Below the pieces are notes generated by a model. That model saw only the letters and a list, made by a program, of their open reading frames with translations, ran no database searches and was not told the DNA's origin. This document shows, piece after piece, positions 1 through 9,176 of a stretch of DNA of 64,000 nt (the first letter of the stretch is position 1; each line of letters opens with the position of its first letter). The stretch covers positions 1 through 64,000 of the forward strand of contig DNRQ01000007.1 of the NCBI GenBank assembly GCA_003499925.1, read 5' to 3'. Origin of the DNA: Geobacter sp. (GTDB taxonomy: Bacteria > Desulfobacterota > Desulfuromonadia > Geobacterales > Geobacteraceae). Both the position numbers and the translations under genes were made by a program.

Positions 1-1104
1 GGGTACGACTTCAAGAAGAGCCAGTTCAACCGGGCCATGCAGGCCAGGAGGAATCCCGGCTCCGCCTTCAAGCCGGTGATCTACGCCGCCGCCCTGGACC
101 AGGGGATGACCACGGCGAGCATCATCGACGACTCCCAGGTGGAGTATGAAAGCGGCAAGGAGAAGGCCTGGAAGCCCAAGAACTACGACAACGTCTACCG
201 CGGCCCGGTCACCATGCGCGAGGCGCTCACCGATTCGATCAACGTGGTCAGCGTGAAGATCCTGGAGAAGATCGGGGTCTACGCCGCCATCGAGTACGCC
301 AAGAAGCTCGGCATCAACTCCGCCATGGCGAACAACCTCACCCTGGCGCTGGGCTCTTCCAGCCTGACGCCTCTGGAGCTCACCAACGCCTATGCCGTGT
401 TCGCCTCCGGCGGCTACCGGACCACCCCCTATTTCATCACCAAGGTGCTGGACCGGGAAGGAAACGTGCTGGAGGAGGTGGCGGAACCTAAGCTCCCCGT
501 TTTCACCGCGCTCTCCAGCGCTTCGGCCGAGGGGGAGGAGGAAGGCGAGGGCGAGGGGGGAGCTCCCGCCGGGAGCGTGCCGCAGCCTGTGCCGCAGCCT
601 GCCGCGCCGGTCGGCGTGCAGGTCATGAACGCCATTCCGGTGATCTCGCCCGAGACCGCCTTCATCATGACCAACCTGATGCAGAGCGTGGTCACCAGCG
701 GCACCGGCGGGCGTGCCCGTGCCCTGGGGCGGCCGGTGGCGGGAAAGACCGGCACCACCAACGACATGAAGGACGCCTGGTTCGTGGGGTACGTGCCGCA
801 GCTTGTGGCAGGGGTCTGGGTCGGCTACGATCAGGAGCGCAGCCTGGGGTACAGCGGCTCCGGCGGCCAGGCGGCCGCCCCGATCTGGACCGAGTTCATG
901 CAGCGCGCCCTGGCCGGTGTCCCGGTAAAGCAGTTCGGCGCGCCGTCCAACGTCACCTTCGCGCTGATCGACCCGCACAGCGGGAGGCTGGCCCGGGAGG
1001 GGACCCCGGGGGCGGTCCAGGAATGCTTCATTAGCGGGAGTGAGCCGACCAGCTACGATCCGGAGCCGCCGGCGGAACAGGTCGTTCCGGCCGCACTCCC
1101 CTAA
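1..1104 (+). CDS. mrcA: Penicillin-binding protein 1A, C-terminal part (start lies outside window)
   Basis: Class A PBPs polymerise and cross-link peptidoglycan in the periplasm. The window holds the last 367 residues, covering the transpeptidase domain. Its three catalytic motifs are visible: SxxK as GSAFKP (Ser at window residue 21), SxN as DSIN, and KTG as GKTGTT (about residue 248). A Glu/Gly/Pro-rich insert (about residues 175-205) interrupts the domain. The frame is open from base 1, so the gene is cut by the window edge and is not a short gene starting at the ATG at 37. The glycosyltransferase domain is not visible, so PBP1A is preferred over PBP2 or other transpeptidases from the motif context only. 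Confidence 0.93.
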   Translation, partial: GYDFKKSQFNRAMQARRNPGSAFKPVIYAAALDQGMTTASIIDDSQVEYESGKEKAWKPKNYDNVYRGPVTMREALTDSINVVSVKILEKIGVYAAIEYAKKLGINSAMANNLTLALGSSSLTPLELTNAYAVFASGGYRTTPYFITKVLDREGNVLEEVAEPKLPVFTALSSASAEGEEEGEGEGGAPAGSVPQPVPQPAAPVGVQVMNAIPVISPETAFIMTNLMQSVVTSGTGGRARALGRPVAGKTGTTNDMKDAWFVGYVPQLVAGVWVGYDQERSLGYSGSGGQAAAPIWTEFMQRALAGVPVKQFGAPSNVTFALIDPHSGRLAREGTPGAVQECFISGSEPTSYDPEPPAEQVVPAALP

Positions 1105-1259
1105 CCTGCTGTTTTTGCGCGAATAAGCGGCTGGCGGCGCGCTGCGGGCCGGGCCGGCGGCCGGCTCGGTAAAGCCTTGACTGGCGCGGCCTGACGAGGC
1201 ATGCCTGAGCTAGAACCGCTCCTGTCCTGGAGAAAATGCTGCGGCCGCCAAGAAAACCC

Positions 1260-1287
1260 TTGCCAATTGCAAATTTATGATTATAGT
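1260..1287 (+). promoter_or_regulatory. Sigma-70-type promoter of the HU gene
   Basis: TTGCCA (1260-1265) and TATAGT (1282-1287) are separated by 16 bp in an AT-rich stretch, 35 bp upstream of the HU start codon. The spacing and match are good for a housekeeping promoter. No transcription start is known. Confidence 0.6.
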
Positions 1288-1321
1288 GACACTAATTTAA
1301 TACATCCAAGGAGGGTTTGAC

Positions 1322-1606
1322 ATGACTAAAGCAGAACTCGTCGAAGCAGTGGCAAAGTCCGCTAATATTCCTAAGGCTGCCGCCGAGAAGGCCGTCGGTG
1401 CCTTCATTTCCACCGTGAGCGGCGCGCTGAAGCAGGGAGACAGGGTCACTCTGGTCGGTTTCGGCAGCTTCGAAGTGGCGCAGCGTCAGGCGCGCACCGG
1501 CAGAAACCCGCAGACCGGCAAGGAGATCAACATCGCCGAAGCCAAGGTGCCCAAGTTCCGTCCCGGCAAGGCCCTCAAAGACGCCATAGCCAGCAAGAAG
1601 AAATAA
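1322..1606 (+). CDS. hup: HU-family DNA-binding protein
   Basis: Small histone-like protein that binds and bends DNA as a dimer in the nucleoid. The 94 residues match the usual ~90-residue family length. The N-terminal [11 protein letters not shown] helix and the DNA-binding arm region ([10 protein letters not shown], then a conserved Pro and [11 protein letters not shown]) are intact. A strong ribosome-binding site (AAGGAGG) lies about 7 bases upstream of the ATG. The gene has its own promoter and a clear terminator, so it is monocistronic. HU cannot be told apart from IHF with certainty on sequence alone, but the C-terminal pattern fits HU. Confidence 0.95.
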   Translation: MTKAELVEAVAKSANIPKAAAEKAVGAFISTVSGALKQGDRVTLVGFGSFEVAQRQARTGRNPQTGKEINIAEAKVPKFRPGKALKDAIASKKK

Positions 1607-1660
1607 TCCAGGCCTCGGGGCTCGGCGTGCCCCTCCACGACCGCTGCACCGAGCTGACGA

Positions 1661-1691
1661 AAAAAACCCCGCAACGACGCGGGGTTTTTTT
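1661..1691 (+). terminator. Rho-independent terminator after HU
   Basis: Perfect stem AACCCCGC / GCGGGGTT with a six-base loop, flanked by A-run and T-run, so it could work in both directions. Confidence 0.9.
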
Positions 1692-1727
1692 GTGCGGGCA
1701 GGGTGCCGGTGCTGCGCCGACATTCTG

Positions 1728-1772
1728 GTGGACTTAATGGACGGGGTGGACTTGGTGGACGGAATGGACTTG
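1728..1772 (+). repeat. 9-bp tandem repeat, RTGGACNNN x5
   Basis: Five consecutive 9-bp units share RTGGAC followed by three variable bases; the other strand reads GTCCAY repeatedly. It lies between the HU terminator and the helicase leader and is not in a credible gene. Confidence 0.8.
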
Positions 1773-2164
1773 GCGACGGGCTGACGAGCTGGCCCACGAC
1801 CCGCCCCCCAAAAGAAAAGCTTGCTTTCCCGTACCGGCTGTAGTAGATATGTTCGTCTGACTGACATCAGTTCCATCTGGGAGAAGGTTTCCCTTCCCAT
1901 CGATCCAACCCCTCGCATTCAGGCTAATCCCCACAAGAAATGCGGCAGCAGGCTATTGGTTGGCGACGATGTATGGTTTGCCGGTCATTAGGCGTGTTGC
2001 TGTTCCCGAATTAATGCATGTGGCAAATGTTGCCGCAGCGGTCTTTCACGCCCACACTCTCTGCACCCCCTTTTCAAAAACTGCTCGCACGCCGACCGTC
2101 GGGGATTCCTCGGTCCTTTGCGCCGCGCTGCGGTTTTTTACCCGAAGGGAAGAAAGGAATCACC
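1773..2164 (+). other. Intergenic region upstream of the DEAD-box helicase
   Basis: No gene is supported here. The reading frame of the helicase stays open upstream to about 2018 but the residues are Pro/Cys-rich and unlike the family, so it is best read as a long leader. Such leaders are common for cold-regulated DEAD-box helicases, but no specific regulatory element was recognised. Confidence 0.4.
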
Positions 2165-3484
2165 ATGTCTTTTGAAACACTCGCGCTCTCCGAACCGATC
2201 CTCAAAGCTATCGCCGCCTGCGGCTACACCGAACCGACCCCGATCCAGGCGCAGTCGATACCGCTCGCCATCGCCGGCAAGGACCTGATCGGCAGCGCCC
2301 AGACCGGTACCGGCAAGACGGCTTCGTTCGTGCTCCCCGCCCTGGAGCGCCTGCTCACCCCGTCCACCTTGAAAGGGAAGGGACCGCGCATCCTGGTGCT
2401 TACCCCGACCCGCGAACTCGCCAACCAGGTGACCGACGCGGTCAGGACCTACGGCAAGTTCATGCGCGTTAGATGCGGCGCCATCCTGGGCGGCATGCCC
2501 TACCGCGAGCAGATGGCCCTCTTGTCCCAGCCGGTCGACATCATCGTGGCTACCCCGGGACGGCTGATCGACCACCTGGACCGCAGAAGCATCAACCTGT
2601 CGCGCCTGGAGCTTCTGGTCCTGGACGAGGCGGACCGCATGCTGGACATGGGCTTCTCCGAGGACGTGGACCGCATCGCCGCCGCAGCACCGGACGAGCG
2701 CCAGACGCTCCTCTTCACCGCCACCATGGACGACGCCATGGCGAAGCTCGCCAAGCGCCTGCTGACCGACCCGATCCGCATCGCCGTCGAGGCGACCAAG
2801 GTCCAGGAACTCCAGATCGAGCAGCGCCTGCACGTCACCGACGACATGCGCCACAAGAACCGCCTGCTGCAGCACCTGATCGCCGACGCCAGCGTCACCA
2901 AGGCGATCATCTTCTCCGCCACCAAGCGCGACGCCGACATGCTCGCCGCCGAACTCTACGCACAGGGACACGCGGCTGCGGCCCTGCACGGCGACATGTC
3001 CCAGGGGGCGCGCAACAAGACCATCGTCAATATGCGCCGCGGCAAGGTCCGGCTCCTGGTGGCGACCGACGTCGCCGCCCGCGGCCTGGACGTGAACGGG
3101 ATCAGCCACGTGATCAACTTCGACCTCCCCAAATTCGCCGAGGACTACGTACACAGGATCGGCAGGACCGGGCGCGCCGGTGCCTCAGGCATCGCCATCT
3201 CCTTTTGCTCCGGCAACGAGGTCGCCTACCTGGACCGTATCGAGCGCTTTACCGGCAAGACCTTGCCGCAGCACGTCATCGAAGGGTTCGAGCCGACCCG
3301 TCCCCTGAGAAGGGCCGGCGGCGGTGCGCCCGGCGCCAGGAAGGGGCGCCCCTCCTCCTCCGATCCGCGCAAGAAGACCTTCGGGGCAGCCAAGGGTCGT
3401 CCCGGTGCACCCAGCGCCTCCGGCCGTCGCGATCAGCAGGTCGTAGTCGAGTACCGGCGCGGCAGGGGCGGCGCTGCGAAGTAG
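2165..3484 (+). CDS. rhlE: DEAD-box ATP-dependent RNA helicase, RhlE-like
   Basis: Unwinds RNA duplexes; likely roles are ribosome assembly, RNA decay or cold adaptation. Of 439 residues, the first ~370 form the two RecA-like domains: Q motif (EPTPIQAQSIP), motif I AQTGTGKT, PTRELA, DEAD box in VLDEADRMLDMGF, SAT-like FTATMD, and HRIGRTGRAG. The last ~70 residues are Arg/Gly/Lys-rich, as in RhlE tails that bind RNA. The ATG at 2165 is chosen because the family begins at MSFETLALS and a GAAAGGA ribosome site precedes it; the frame is open further upstream without homology. It is followed by a GC-rich hairpin and is likely monocistronic. Confidence 0.93.
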   Translation: MSFETLALSEPILKAIAACGYTEPTPIQAQSIPLAIAGKDLIGSAQTGTGKTASFVLPALERLLTPSTLKGKGPRILVLTPTRELANQVTDAVRTYGKFMRVRCGAILGGMPYREQMALLSQPVDIIVATPGRLIDHLDRRSINLSRLELLVLDEADRMLDMGFSEDVDRIAAAAPDERQTLLFTATMDDAMAKLAKRLLTDPIRIAVEATKVQELQIEQRLHVTDDMRHKNRLLQHLIADASVTKAIIFSATKRDADMLAAELYAQGHAAAALHGDMSQGARNKTIVNMRRGKVRLLVATDVAARGLDVNGISHVINFDLPKFAEDYVHRIGRTGRAGASGIAISFCSGNEVAYLDRIERFTGKTLPQHVIEGFEPTRPLRRAGGGAPGARKGRPSSSDPRKKTFGAAKGRPGAPSASGRRDQQVVVEYRRGRGGAAK

Positions 3485-3541
3485 CCCGTTTACGGTGTTG
3501 CTTTCACCTGGCCTTTTTGGTATCGTCTTGCACTAATCAAT

Positions 3542-3569
3542 GGCCCCCGCGGATCACACTGCGGGGGCC
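3542..3569 (+). terminator. Hairpin after the helicase gene
   Basis: GGCCCCCGC / GCGGGGGCC with a ten-base loop. There is no strong T-run, so termination may be weak or Rho-assisted. Confidence 0.65.
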
Positions 3570-3637
3570 GCTTCTCAAGCAAGATCCGCCGCCGGAATAT
3601 CTGCGGCAGCAAAAAAGATTCCCATAGGGGGTGTAGC

Positions 3638-4825
3638 ATGTCTGGAGCTGTAGAATTAGGGAAGGGGCTGTACTGGATCGGGGTGAAGGACCCGAGCCTC
3701 ACCGTGTTCGACGACCTCTTTCCCACCGAGCACGGCACCACCTACAACTCCTATCTGGTGCAGGGCGCCACCCACACCGCCATCGTGGACACGGTCAAGG
3801 CGAAGCGCTGCGAGGAGTTCCTCGACAAGCTCCGCTCCGTCCAGGATCCGGCCGAGGTGGACTACATCGTCGTGAACCATTCGGAACCGGACCACTCCGG
3901 CTCCCTCTCCTTTCTGCTCAAGCACTGCCCGAAGGCGGTGGTCATCTCCAGCCAGGCCGCGCATACCTTTCTGGGGAACCAGATCCACACCCCCTTTAAA
4001 TCCCGCATCGTCAAGGACGGCGAACTGCTCGACCTGGGCGGCCGCACCCTGAAATTCATCTCCGCCCCCTTTCTGCACTGGCCCGACACCATGTTCACGC
4101 TCCTCGCGGAGGACGGCGTCCTCTTCCCCTGCGACGCCTTCGGCGCCCACTATGCCGGAGACGGGCTTTTTGCCGACGAGATGGCCGACTTCTCCGGAGA
4201 GACCCGCTTCTATTACGACTGCCTGATGCGCCCCTTCAAGGAGCGGGTCCTGGCCGCCGTGGCGAAGCTCGACGATGTCGAGTTGAACATGGTCTGCCCG
4301 AGCCACGGCCCGATCTACCGCAGCGAGGCGCGCCAGCCGGTCGATCTCTACCGCAAGTGGTCCCAGCCCAAAGCGGGGGGGAAGCGGATCGCCATCTTCT
4401 ATCTCTCGCCCCACGGCAATACCGAGCAGATGGCCGAGGCTGTGGCAAAGGGTGCCGGCACTGCCGGGGTGCACGTGACGCTATGCCACATCAACCATGC
4501 CTCGTTCGCCGACGTCCGCGACCTGATGGAAGAGTGCGACGCCCTGATCTTCGGCTGTCCCACCATCAACCGCGACATTCCCAAGCCGATGTGGGACGTA
4601 CTTTCCTATCTCTCATCGGTGAGCCTCAAGGGGAACCTGGGAGGGATCTTCGGAAGCTACGGCTGGAGCGGCGAGGCGTGCCGCATGCTGGAGGAGCGTC
4701 TCAAGGGGATGGGCTTCAAGCTTCCGATCCCCTTCGTCCGTGCCCCGTTCCTCCCCAAAGCCGAGTCGCTCGCAGAGTGCGAGGCGCTGGGCCGCGGCAT
4801 AGCCGAAGAGGTCCTGAAGAAGTAG
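3638..4825 (+). CDS. fprA: Flavodiiron protein (A-type flavoprotein, FprA family)
   Basis: Cytoplasmic enzyme that reduces O2 to water and/or NO to N2O, protecting anaerobes. The 395 residues contain an N-terminal beta-lactamase-like diiron domain with ligands H81-x-E83-x-D85-H86, H147, D166 and H233. A C-terminal flavodoxin domain from about residue 250 has the FMN loop SPHGNTEQM. All iron ligands are present, so it should be active. The ribosome site GGGGG lies just upstream of the ATG. There is no rubredoxin next to it, so the electron donor is unknown. Whether O2 or NO is the main substrate cannot be decided from sequence. Confidence 0.92.
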   Translation: MSGAVELGKGLYWIGVKDPSLTVFDDLFPTEHGTTYNSYLVQGATHTAIVDTVKAKRCEEFLDKLRSVQDPAEVDYIVVNHSEPDHSGSLSFLLKHCPKAVVISSQAAHTFLGNQIHTPFKSRIVKDGELLDLGGRTLKFISAPFLHWPDTMFTLLAEDGVLFPCDAFGAHYAGDGLFADEMADFSGETRFYYDCLMRPFKERVLAAVAKLDDVELNMVCPSHGPIYRSEARQPVDLYRKWSQPKAGGKRIAIFYLSPHGNTEQMAEAVAKGAGTAGVHVTLCHINHASFADVRDLMEECDALIFGCPTINRDIPKPMWDVLSYLSSVSLKGNLGGIFGSYGWSGEACRMLEERLKGMGFKLPIPFVRAPFLPKAESLAECEALGRGIAEEVLKK

Positions 4826-4832
4826 ATCGATG

Positions 4833-4858
4833 ATCCCCCCTTTTTCCAAAGGGGGGAT
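4833..4858. repeat. Perfect palindrome between fprA and priA
   Basis: ATCCCCCCTTT and AAAGGGGGGAT face each other around four bases, right after the fprA stop. It resembles the core of the intergenic palindromes seen elsewhere in the window and may also act as the fprA terminator. Confidence 0.7.
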
Positions 4859-4943
4859 TGCTTTTAAACAGCAGCAATCCTCTTCTCCTTCCATTGCCGC
4901 GACCGCTTCCCGCGTAGCGCGAAACCCGAATCGAAATCCTCCC

Positions 4944-7199
4944 ATGCAGACATCCACCCATCACATCGTAGAGGTCGCCATCCCCCTGCCGCTGGAAGGG
5001 AGCTTCCACTACCTGGTGCCCGAGCGCCTGTCGCAGCTGGCCGTCGCGGGGAAGCGGGTGCTGGTTCCCTTCGGCAGGCGCAAGGTGACCGGCTACCTGT
5101 TGGGCGACGCCGTCGCCACCGGCGCAGAGCTGAAGGAGCTGCTGGAGGTCCTGGACGAGGAGCCGCTTTTCACCGGGCCGGAGCTCGAGTTTTACCGCTG
5201 GATCGCCAATTACTACCTGCATCCGCTGGGCGAGGTGATCAAGATGGCGCTTCCCGCCGGGATCAACCTGGTCAGCCGCTACCGCTGCGAGACGGCCGAG
5301 GACGGCACGCCGGTGCTGCGGGAGTTCTTGAGCGGCGGCAAGAGTGTCCGGACCGAGAGGATCTACAGCGCGGTTGACGGGGCTGAGAGACTCCCCCGGG
5401 GCAAGGGGCTGGAGATCCTGGAGTACCTGGGGGAGGCGGGGGCGTGTTCCGCAGCCGATCTCGGCAAGCGTTTCGGCAACTGCAGGGCGCAGCTGCGCCG
5501 GTTGGTCGAGCTTGGAGCGGCGCGTCTCGAGGAGCGCGAGGTCTATCGCGACCCCTTTCGCGCCGAGAGCTTCGGCCACGACTCGTCCCTGCCGCTAAAC
5601 GCAGACCAGCAGGAGGCCTTCAACCGGATCTCGGACGCCATCGGCTCGCGGGCCTTCTCGCCGTTCCTGTTGCACGGCGTCACCGGCAGCGGCAAGACCG
5701 AGGTGTACCTGCAGAGCATCGCCGTCTCTCTTGCCGCCGGGAACTCGGCGCTGGTCCTGGTGCCGGAGATCGCCCTGACCCCGCAGCTGGTCGGCCGTTT
5801 CAAGAGGCGCTTTGACTGCGGCATCGCCGTTTTGCACTCGGGACTCTCCGACGGGGAGCGCTACGACGAGTGGCGCCGCATCAGGCGCGGCGAGGCGCTG
5901 ATCGTGATCGGCGCCCGGTCGGCGCTCTTCGCGCCGCTGGAGCGGCTGGGCGTCATCGTGGTCGACGAGGAGCATGAGGGAAGCTACAAGCAGTCGGAGG
6001 GGGTGCGCTACAACAGCCGGGACCTCGCCCTGGTGCGGGGGAAGCTCGCCTCGGCCGTGGTGATCCTCGGCTCGGCCACCCCGCTTGTCACCAGCTACCA
6101 TGCCGCGAAAAAGGGGCGGCTCGGCTTCCTGCACCTCCCCAGCCGGGTGCGCGAGCTCCCGATGCCGGAGACGGTCATGCTGGACGCCAGGAGGCAAAAG
6201 GGGAAGACCTTCCTGCAGCCGCTCGTCGACGCCATCGGGGAGAACCTCGATGCCGGCGGGCAGACCCTCCTCTTCCTGAACCGGCGCGGCTTCGCAACTT
6301 ACGTGGTGTGCCAGGATTGCGGCCATGTGCTGCGCTGCCCCAACTGCGAGGTGACCCTCACCTATCACCGCGGCAAGGGGCGCCACATCTGCCATTACTG
6401 CGACTATTCGATCCCCGCCCCCTCCATCTGCCCCGCCTGCCAGGGGAGCGACATCACGCTCCTTGGGCGCGGCACGGAGCGGGTCGAGGAGGAGGTGCAG
6501 GAACTTTTCCCCGAGGCGCGGGTCTCGCGGATGGACCGCGATTCGACCAAGGGGAAGGGGGGGCACGCCAGGGTGCTCAAGGAACTGGAGGACGGTACGG
6601 TCGACATCCTGATCGGCACCCAGATGATCGCCAAGGGGCACGATTTTCCCGGCGTGACCCTGGTCGGCGTGGTCTCCGCCGACGCCTCGCTGAACCTCCC
6701 CGACTTCAGGAGCAGCGAGAGGACCTTCCAGCTGGTGACCCAGGTTATGGGGAGGGCGGGGCGGGGAGACAAGCCGGGACGGGTGCTGGTGCAGACCCTG
6801 GCGCCGGAGCATTACGCCCTGACCCATGCGGTGAACCACGACTTCGAGGGGTTCTATGAAAAAGAGATCGCCTTTCGCGAGGACGTAGGCTACCCCCCCT
6901 TCGCCCACCTGGCCTCGCTCACCATCTCCTCGATCGCGGCTCCCCAGGCGGCGAACTCGTCCGATGAGGCGGCCGCTCTGCTCAGGAAGATCAAGGGGGA
7001 GTGCCGGCTGCGGGTGGAGATCCTCGGGCCGGTCACAGCGCCGCTTGGCAAGGTGCGCGGACGCTTCCGCTGGCAGATCCTGCTGAAGGGAAGGGAGCGC
7101 TCCGAGCTGCACCGGCTCCTGTTTCATTTCCGGGGGGCGTACAGTCATCCGTCAACGGTACGCCTGGTGGTCGACGTGGACCCCGTAGAGATGCTGTAA
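4944..7199 (+). CDS. priA: Primosomal protein N' (replication restart helicase PriA)
   Basis: 3'-to-5' DNA helicase that reloads the replisome at stalled forks. The 751 residues show the N-terminal 3'BD fold (VEVAIPLPL, PFGRRKVTGYL), Walker A GVTGSGKTEV, DEEH box in VVDEEHEGSYK, the zinc-binding Cys pairs (CQDC, CPNC, CHYC, CPAC) inserted between helicase lobes, and motif VMGRAGRG. The ATG at 4944 is chosen from family alignment (MQTSTHHIVEV). The frame is open to 4830, but that extension reads through the palindrome and has no family similarity. The ribosome site before 4944 is poor, so expression may be low. Confidence 0.94.
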   Translation: MQTSTHHIVEVAIPLPLEGSFHYLVPERLSQLAVAGKRVLVPFGRRKVTGYLLGDAVATGAELKELLEVLDEEPLFTGPELEFYRWIANYYLHPLGEVIKMALPAGINLVSRYRCETAEDGTPVLREFLSGGKSVRTERIYSAVDGAERLPRGKGLEILEYLGEAGACSAADLGKRFGNCRAQLRRLVELGAARLEEREVYRDPFRAESFGHDSSLPLNADQQEAFNRISDAIGSRAFSPFLLHGVTGSGKTEVYLQSIAVSLAAGNSALVLVPEIALTPQLVGRFKRRFDCGIAVLHSGLSDGERYDEWRRIRRGEALIVIGARSALFAPLERLGVIVVDEEHEGSYKQSEGVRYNSRDLALVRGKLASAVVILGSATPLVTSYHAAKKGRLGFLHLPSRVRELPMPETVMLDARRQKGKTFLQPLVDAIGENLDAGGQTLLFLNRRGFATYVVCQDCGHVLRCPNCEVTLTYHRGKGRHICHYCDYSIPAPSICPACQGSDITLLGRGTERVEEEVQELFPEARVSRMDRDSTKGKGGHARVLKELEDGTVDILIGTQMIAKGHDFPGVTLVGVVSADASLNLPDFRSSERTFQLVTQVMGRAGRGDKPGRVLVQTLAPEHYALTHAVNHDFEGFYEKEIAFREDVGYPPFAHLASLTISSIAAPQAANSSDEAAALLRKIKGECRLRVEILGPVTAPLGKVRGRFRWQILLKGRERSELHRLLFHFRGAYSHPSTVRLVVDVDPVEML

Positions 7200-7204
7200 A
7201 AAGT

Positions 7205-7224
7205 CCCCCTTTGTCAAAGGGGGG
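7205..7224. repeat. Short palindrome after priA
   Basis: CCCCCTTTG / CAAAGGGGG immediately after the priA stop. It is the same core type as the palindrome at 4833-4858. Confidence 0.6.
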
Positions 7225-7269
7225 AGAGTTGACAAAGCTGGATGAAGCTGGACGCCACAGCCTGTCTAT

Positions 7270-7304
7270 AAAAAAAGGGGCACCCTTTCGGGAGCCCCTT
7301 TTTT
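7270..7304. terminator. Bidirectional terminator between convergent priA and the cytochrome gene
   Basis: AAAAAAGGGGC and GCCCCTTTTTT flank a loop that itself can pair (CCC/GGG). It sits between the ends of two converging genes and can serve both. Confidence 0.9.
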
Positions 7305-7325
7305 CGTGTCCTTGTCGCCTGTTTC

Positions 7326-9176
7326 CTAGTGGTGCGGGAAGAGGAAGGCGTAGACCATCAGCATGAGCAGCGTGATGCCTATGAAGAGGGCGGTGAATCC
7401 GAAGGTCTTCAGGCAGAAGTCGTAGACGATGCCGCTAGACTTCTTGGCCTTGAACTGCTCGGTGATGCCGTCCTTCTCGTAGCGCGCCCACTGGTCGCCA
7501 CGCTCCTCGACGAACTCGTGCTTGGACATCTGGCCGTTGAAGATGACGAAGTCCATCGGGAACTTCTCCGGACGTCCGTGGGTGTTGAAGAAGTGGACGC
7601 TGAAGATGAAGCCGGTAGCAAGCAGCGCCTCATCGGAGTGGATGATGGTCGCCACGTTGAAGGCCCACCCCGGCAGGAAGCTGCCGAAGAACTCGGGGAA
7701 CCAGAGCATCAGGCCGGAGCCGCCGATGGCGAACATACCCCAGAAGACCGCGATGAAGTCGAATTTCTCCCAGTAGGTCCATCTCTCGAAGGTCGGTTTG
7801 GGCCCCTTGAAGAAGAACCAGCGTACCATGCCGACTACGTCGCTGATGTCGCGCAGGTTCGGGCAGAGTGAATCAGGTCCGAACAGCCTCTGCAGCGGGT
7901 TGCCTTTGATGTCCTTCCTGATGAACAGGAAGTGGATGCTCATGTAGATCGCCATGGCGAAGTAGACGAAGGTGATGCCGGCGCAGATCCTGTGGAAGCC
8001 GGCCGCGTTGGGTGCTCCGCCGTAGAGATCCATCAGCACCTTGGCCCAGGCCTGGTCGCTGAACTTGAGCGGTAGGCCGGTAAGCGAGAGCCCGAGGAAG
8101 CTGATGATGACCAGCAGATGCATGAACACGTGAACCCTTCTGAAGCGGCGGTACTGGCTGTGCCCTTCGGGTACGTGGTGCATGATGTGCCCTTCTTCGA
8201 GAGCCGCCGCCTTCTCCCTGTTCTCCACGAAGCCGCGGATCATCCAGAGCAGGGTGTGCAGCCAGAACACCGCGAAGGTGGAGACCAGCAGGCCGGTCAT
8301 GGCGATGAAGGTGTAGTAGAGGATCGGATAGTTTTCGCGATCGTTGTGCTCGCCGTGGGCGTAGAACTTGGTGAAGAGCGCGCTGCCCTTCTTGTGGCAG
8401 CTGCTGCAGGTCTTCACCAGGTTGTTGGGGTGTACCGAGGAGTTGGGGTCGGCGGACGGCAGGATCGCATGGGCGGTGTGGCAGTCGGCGCAGCCGGCCA
8501 CCTTTTCCGGGTAACCCAGGCGGTAGTTCTTGCCGTGATAGCTCTCCATGTAGCTTTCCACCGCCACCTTGGAGATCTTGTTGCGCTCCACGAGCTTCTC
8601 GTCGGCGTGGCACCTGAGGCAGACCTTGGTGTGGAACTCGCGGTTGGTGTGCGAGGAGGGGTCGCCCAGCGCCTGGATCTCGTGCAGGGCGTGACAGTCG
8701 TTACAGGCGGCCGAGTCCTGGTTTCCCGCGATTACCCCCTTGCCGTGCACCGACTGGGCGAAGCCGCGCTCATCCTTGTGGCACTTGACGCAGATGGCGA
8801 GCACCCGGCGCTTGTCCTGGTTCCAGGAGGTGTGGCTGTGCATGTCGGTGTGGCAGTTGGCGCACTGGACCCCTTTCTGCGTATGAATGCTGTTGGCGTG
8901 TTCCGCACTCTCCTTCTTGTGGCAGCGAACGCACTGTACCTTGCCGACAGCCACCTCGCCCCTCATGTGCTTGGCGAGCTCGACGATCTCGACGTGGCAG
9001 CTGGTGCAGCCGTTTTTGCCGTGCACCGATTTCGCCATCAGTTCGGCGGAGATCTTGTCGCCGTGGCAGCCGAGGCAGGTCGCCGGGTCGATCGCCATCC
9101 CCTGGGTGGCGGCCGCGGGTTGGGCCATTGCAAGGAGCAGTAGCAGCGGGATGATACGTGTGAAGACATGGACCAT
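7326..9176 (-). CDS. Inner-membrane cytochrome c/cytochrome b fusion, CbcL-like menaquinol oxidoreductase
   Basis: Probable quinol oxidase feeding electrons to periplasmic cytochromes during metal or electrode respiration. The 616 residues start with a signal peptide (MVHVFTRII, hydrophobic core, cleavage near AAAT). Nine CxxCH heme motifs follow (CLGCH, CTSCH, CVRCH, CANCH, CVKCH, CNDCH, CLRCH, CADCH, CSSCH) up to about residue 290. The C-terminal half has several hydrophobic segments with histidines, typical of a di-heme cytochrome b (HydB/NarI-like). Nine c-hemes plus such a b-domain is the published description of Geobacter CbcL. Start 9176 is set by the signal peptide and an AGGAG site; the frame is open further upstream. 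It stands alone. Exact orthology to CbcL is inferred, not tested. Confidence 0.75.
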   Translation of the reverse strand: MVHVFTRIIPLLLLLAMAQPAAATQGMAIDPATCLGCHGDKISAELMAKSVHGKNGCTSCHVEIVELAKHMRGEVAVGKVQCVRCHKKESAEHANSIHTQKGVQCANCHTDMHSHTSWNQDKRRVLAICVKCHKDERGFAQSVHGKGVIAGNQDSAACNDCHALHEIQALGDPSSHTNREFHTKVCLRCHADEKLVERNKISKVAVESYMESYHGKNYRLGYPEKVAGCADCHTAHAILPSADPNSSVHPNNLVKTCSSCHKKGSALFTKFYAHGEHNDRENYPILYYTFIAMTGLLVSTFAVFWLHTLLWMIRGFVENREKAAALEEGHIMHHVPEGHSQYRRFRRVHVFMHLLVIISFLGLSLTGLPLKFSDQAWAKVLMDLYGGAPNAAGFHRICAGITFVYFAMAIYMSIHFLFIRKDIKGNPLQRLFGPDSLCPNLRDISDVVGMVRWFFFKGPKPTFERWTYWEKFDFIAVFWGMFAIGGSGLMLWFPEFFGSFLPGWAFNVATIIHSDEALLATGFIFSVHFFNTHGRPEKFPMDFVIFNGQMSKHEFVEERGDQWARYEKDGITEQFKAKKSSGIVYDFCLKTFGFTALFIGITLLMLMVYAFLFPHH

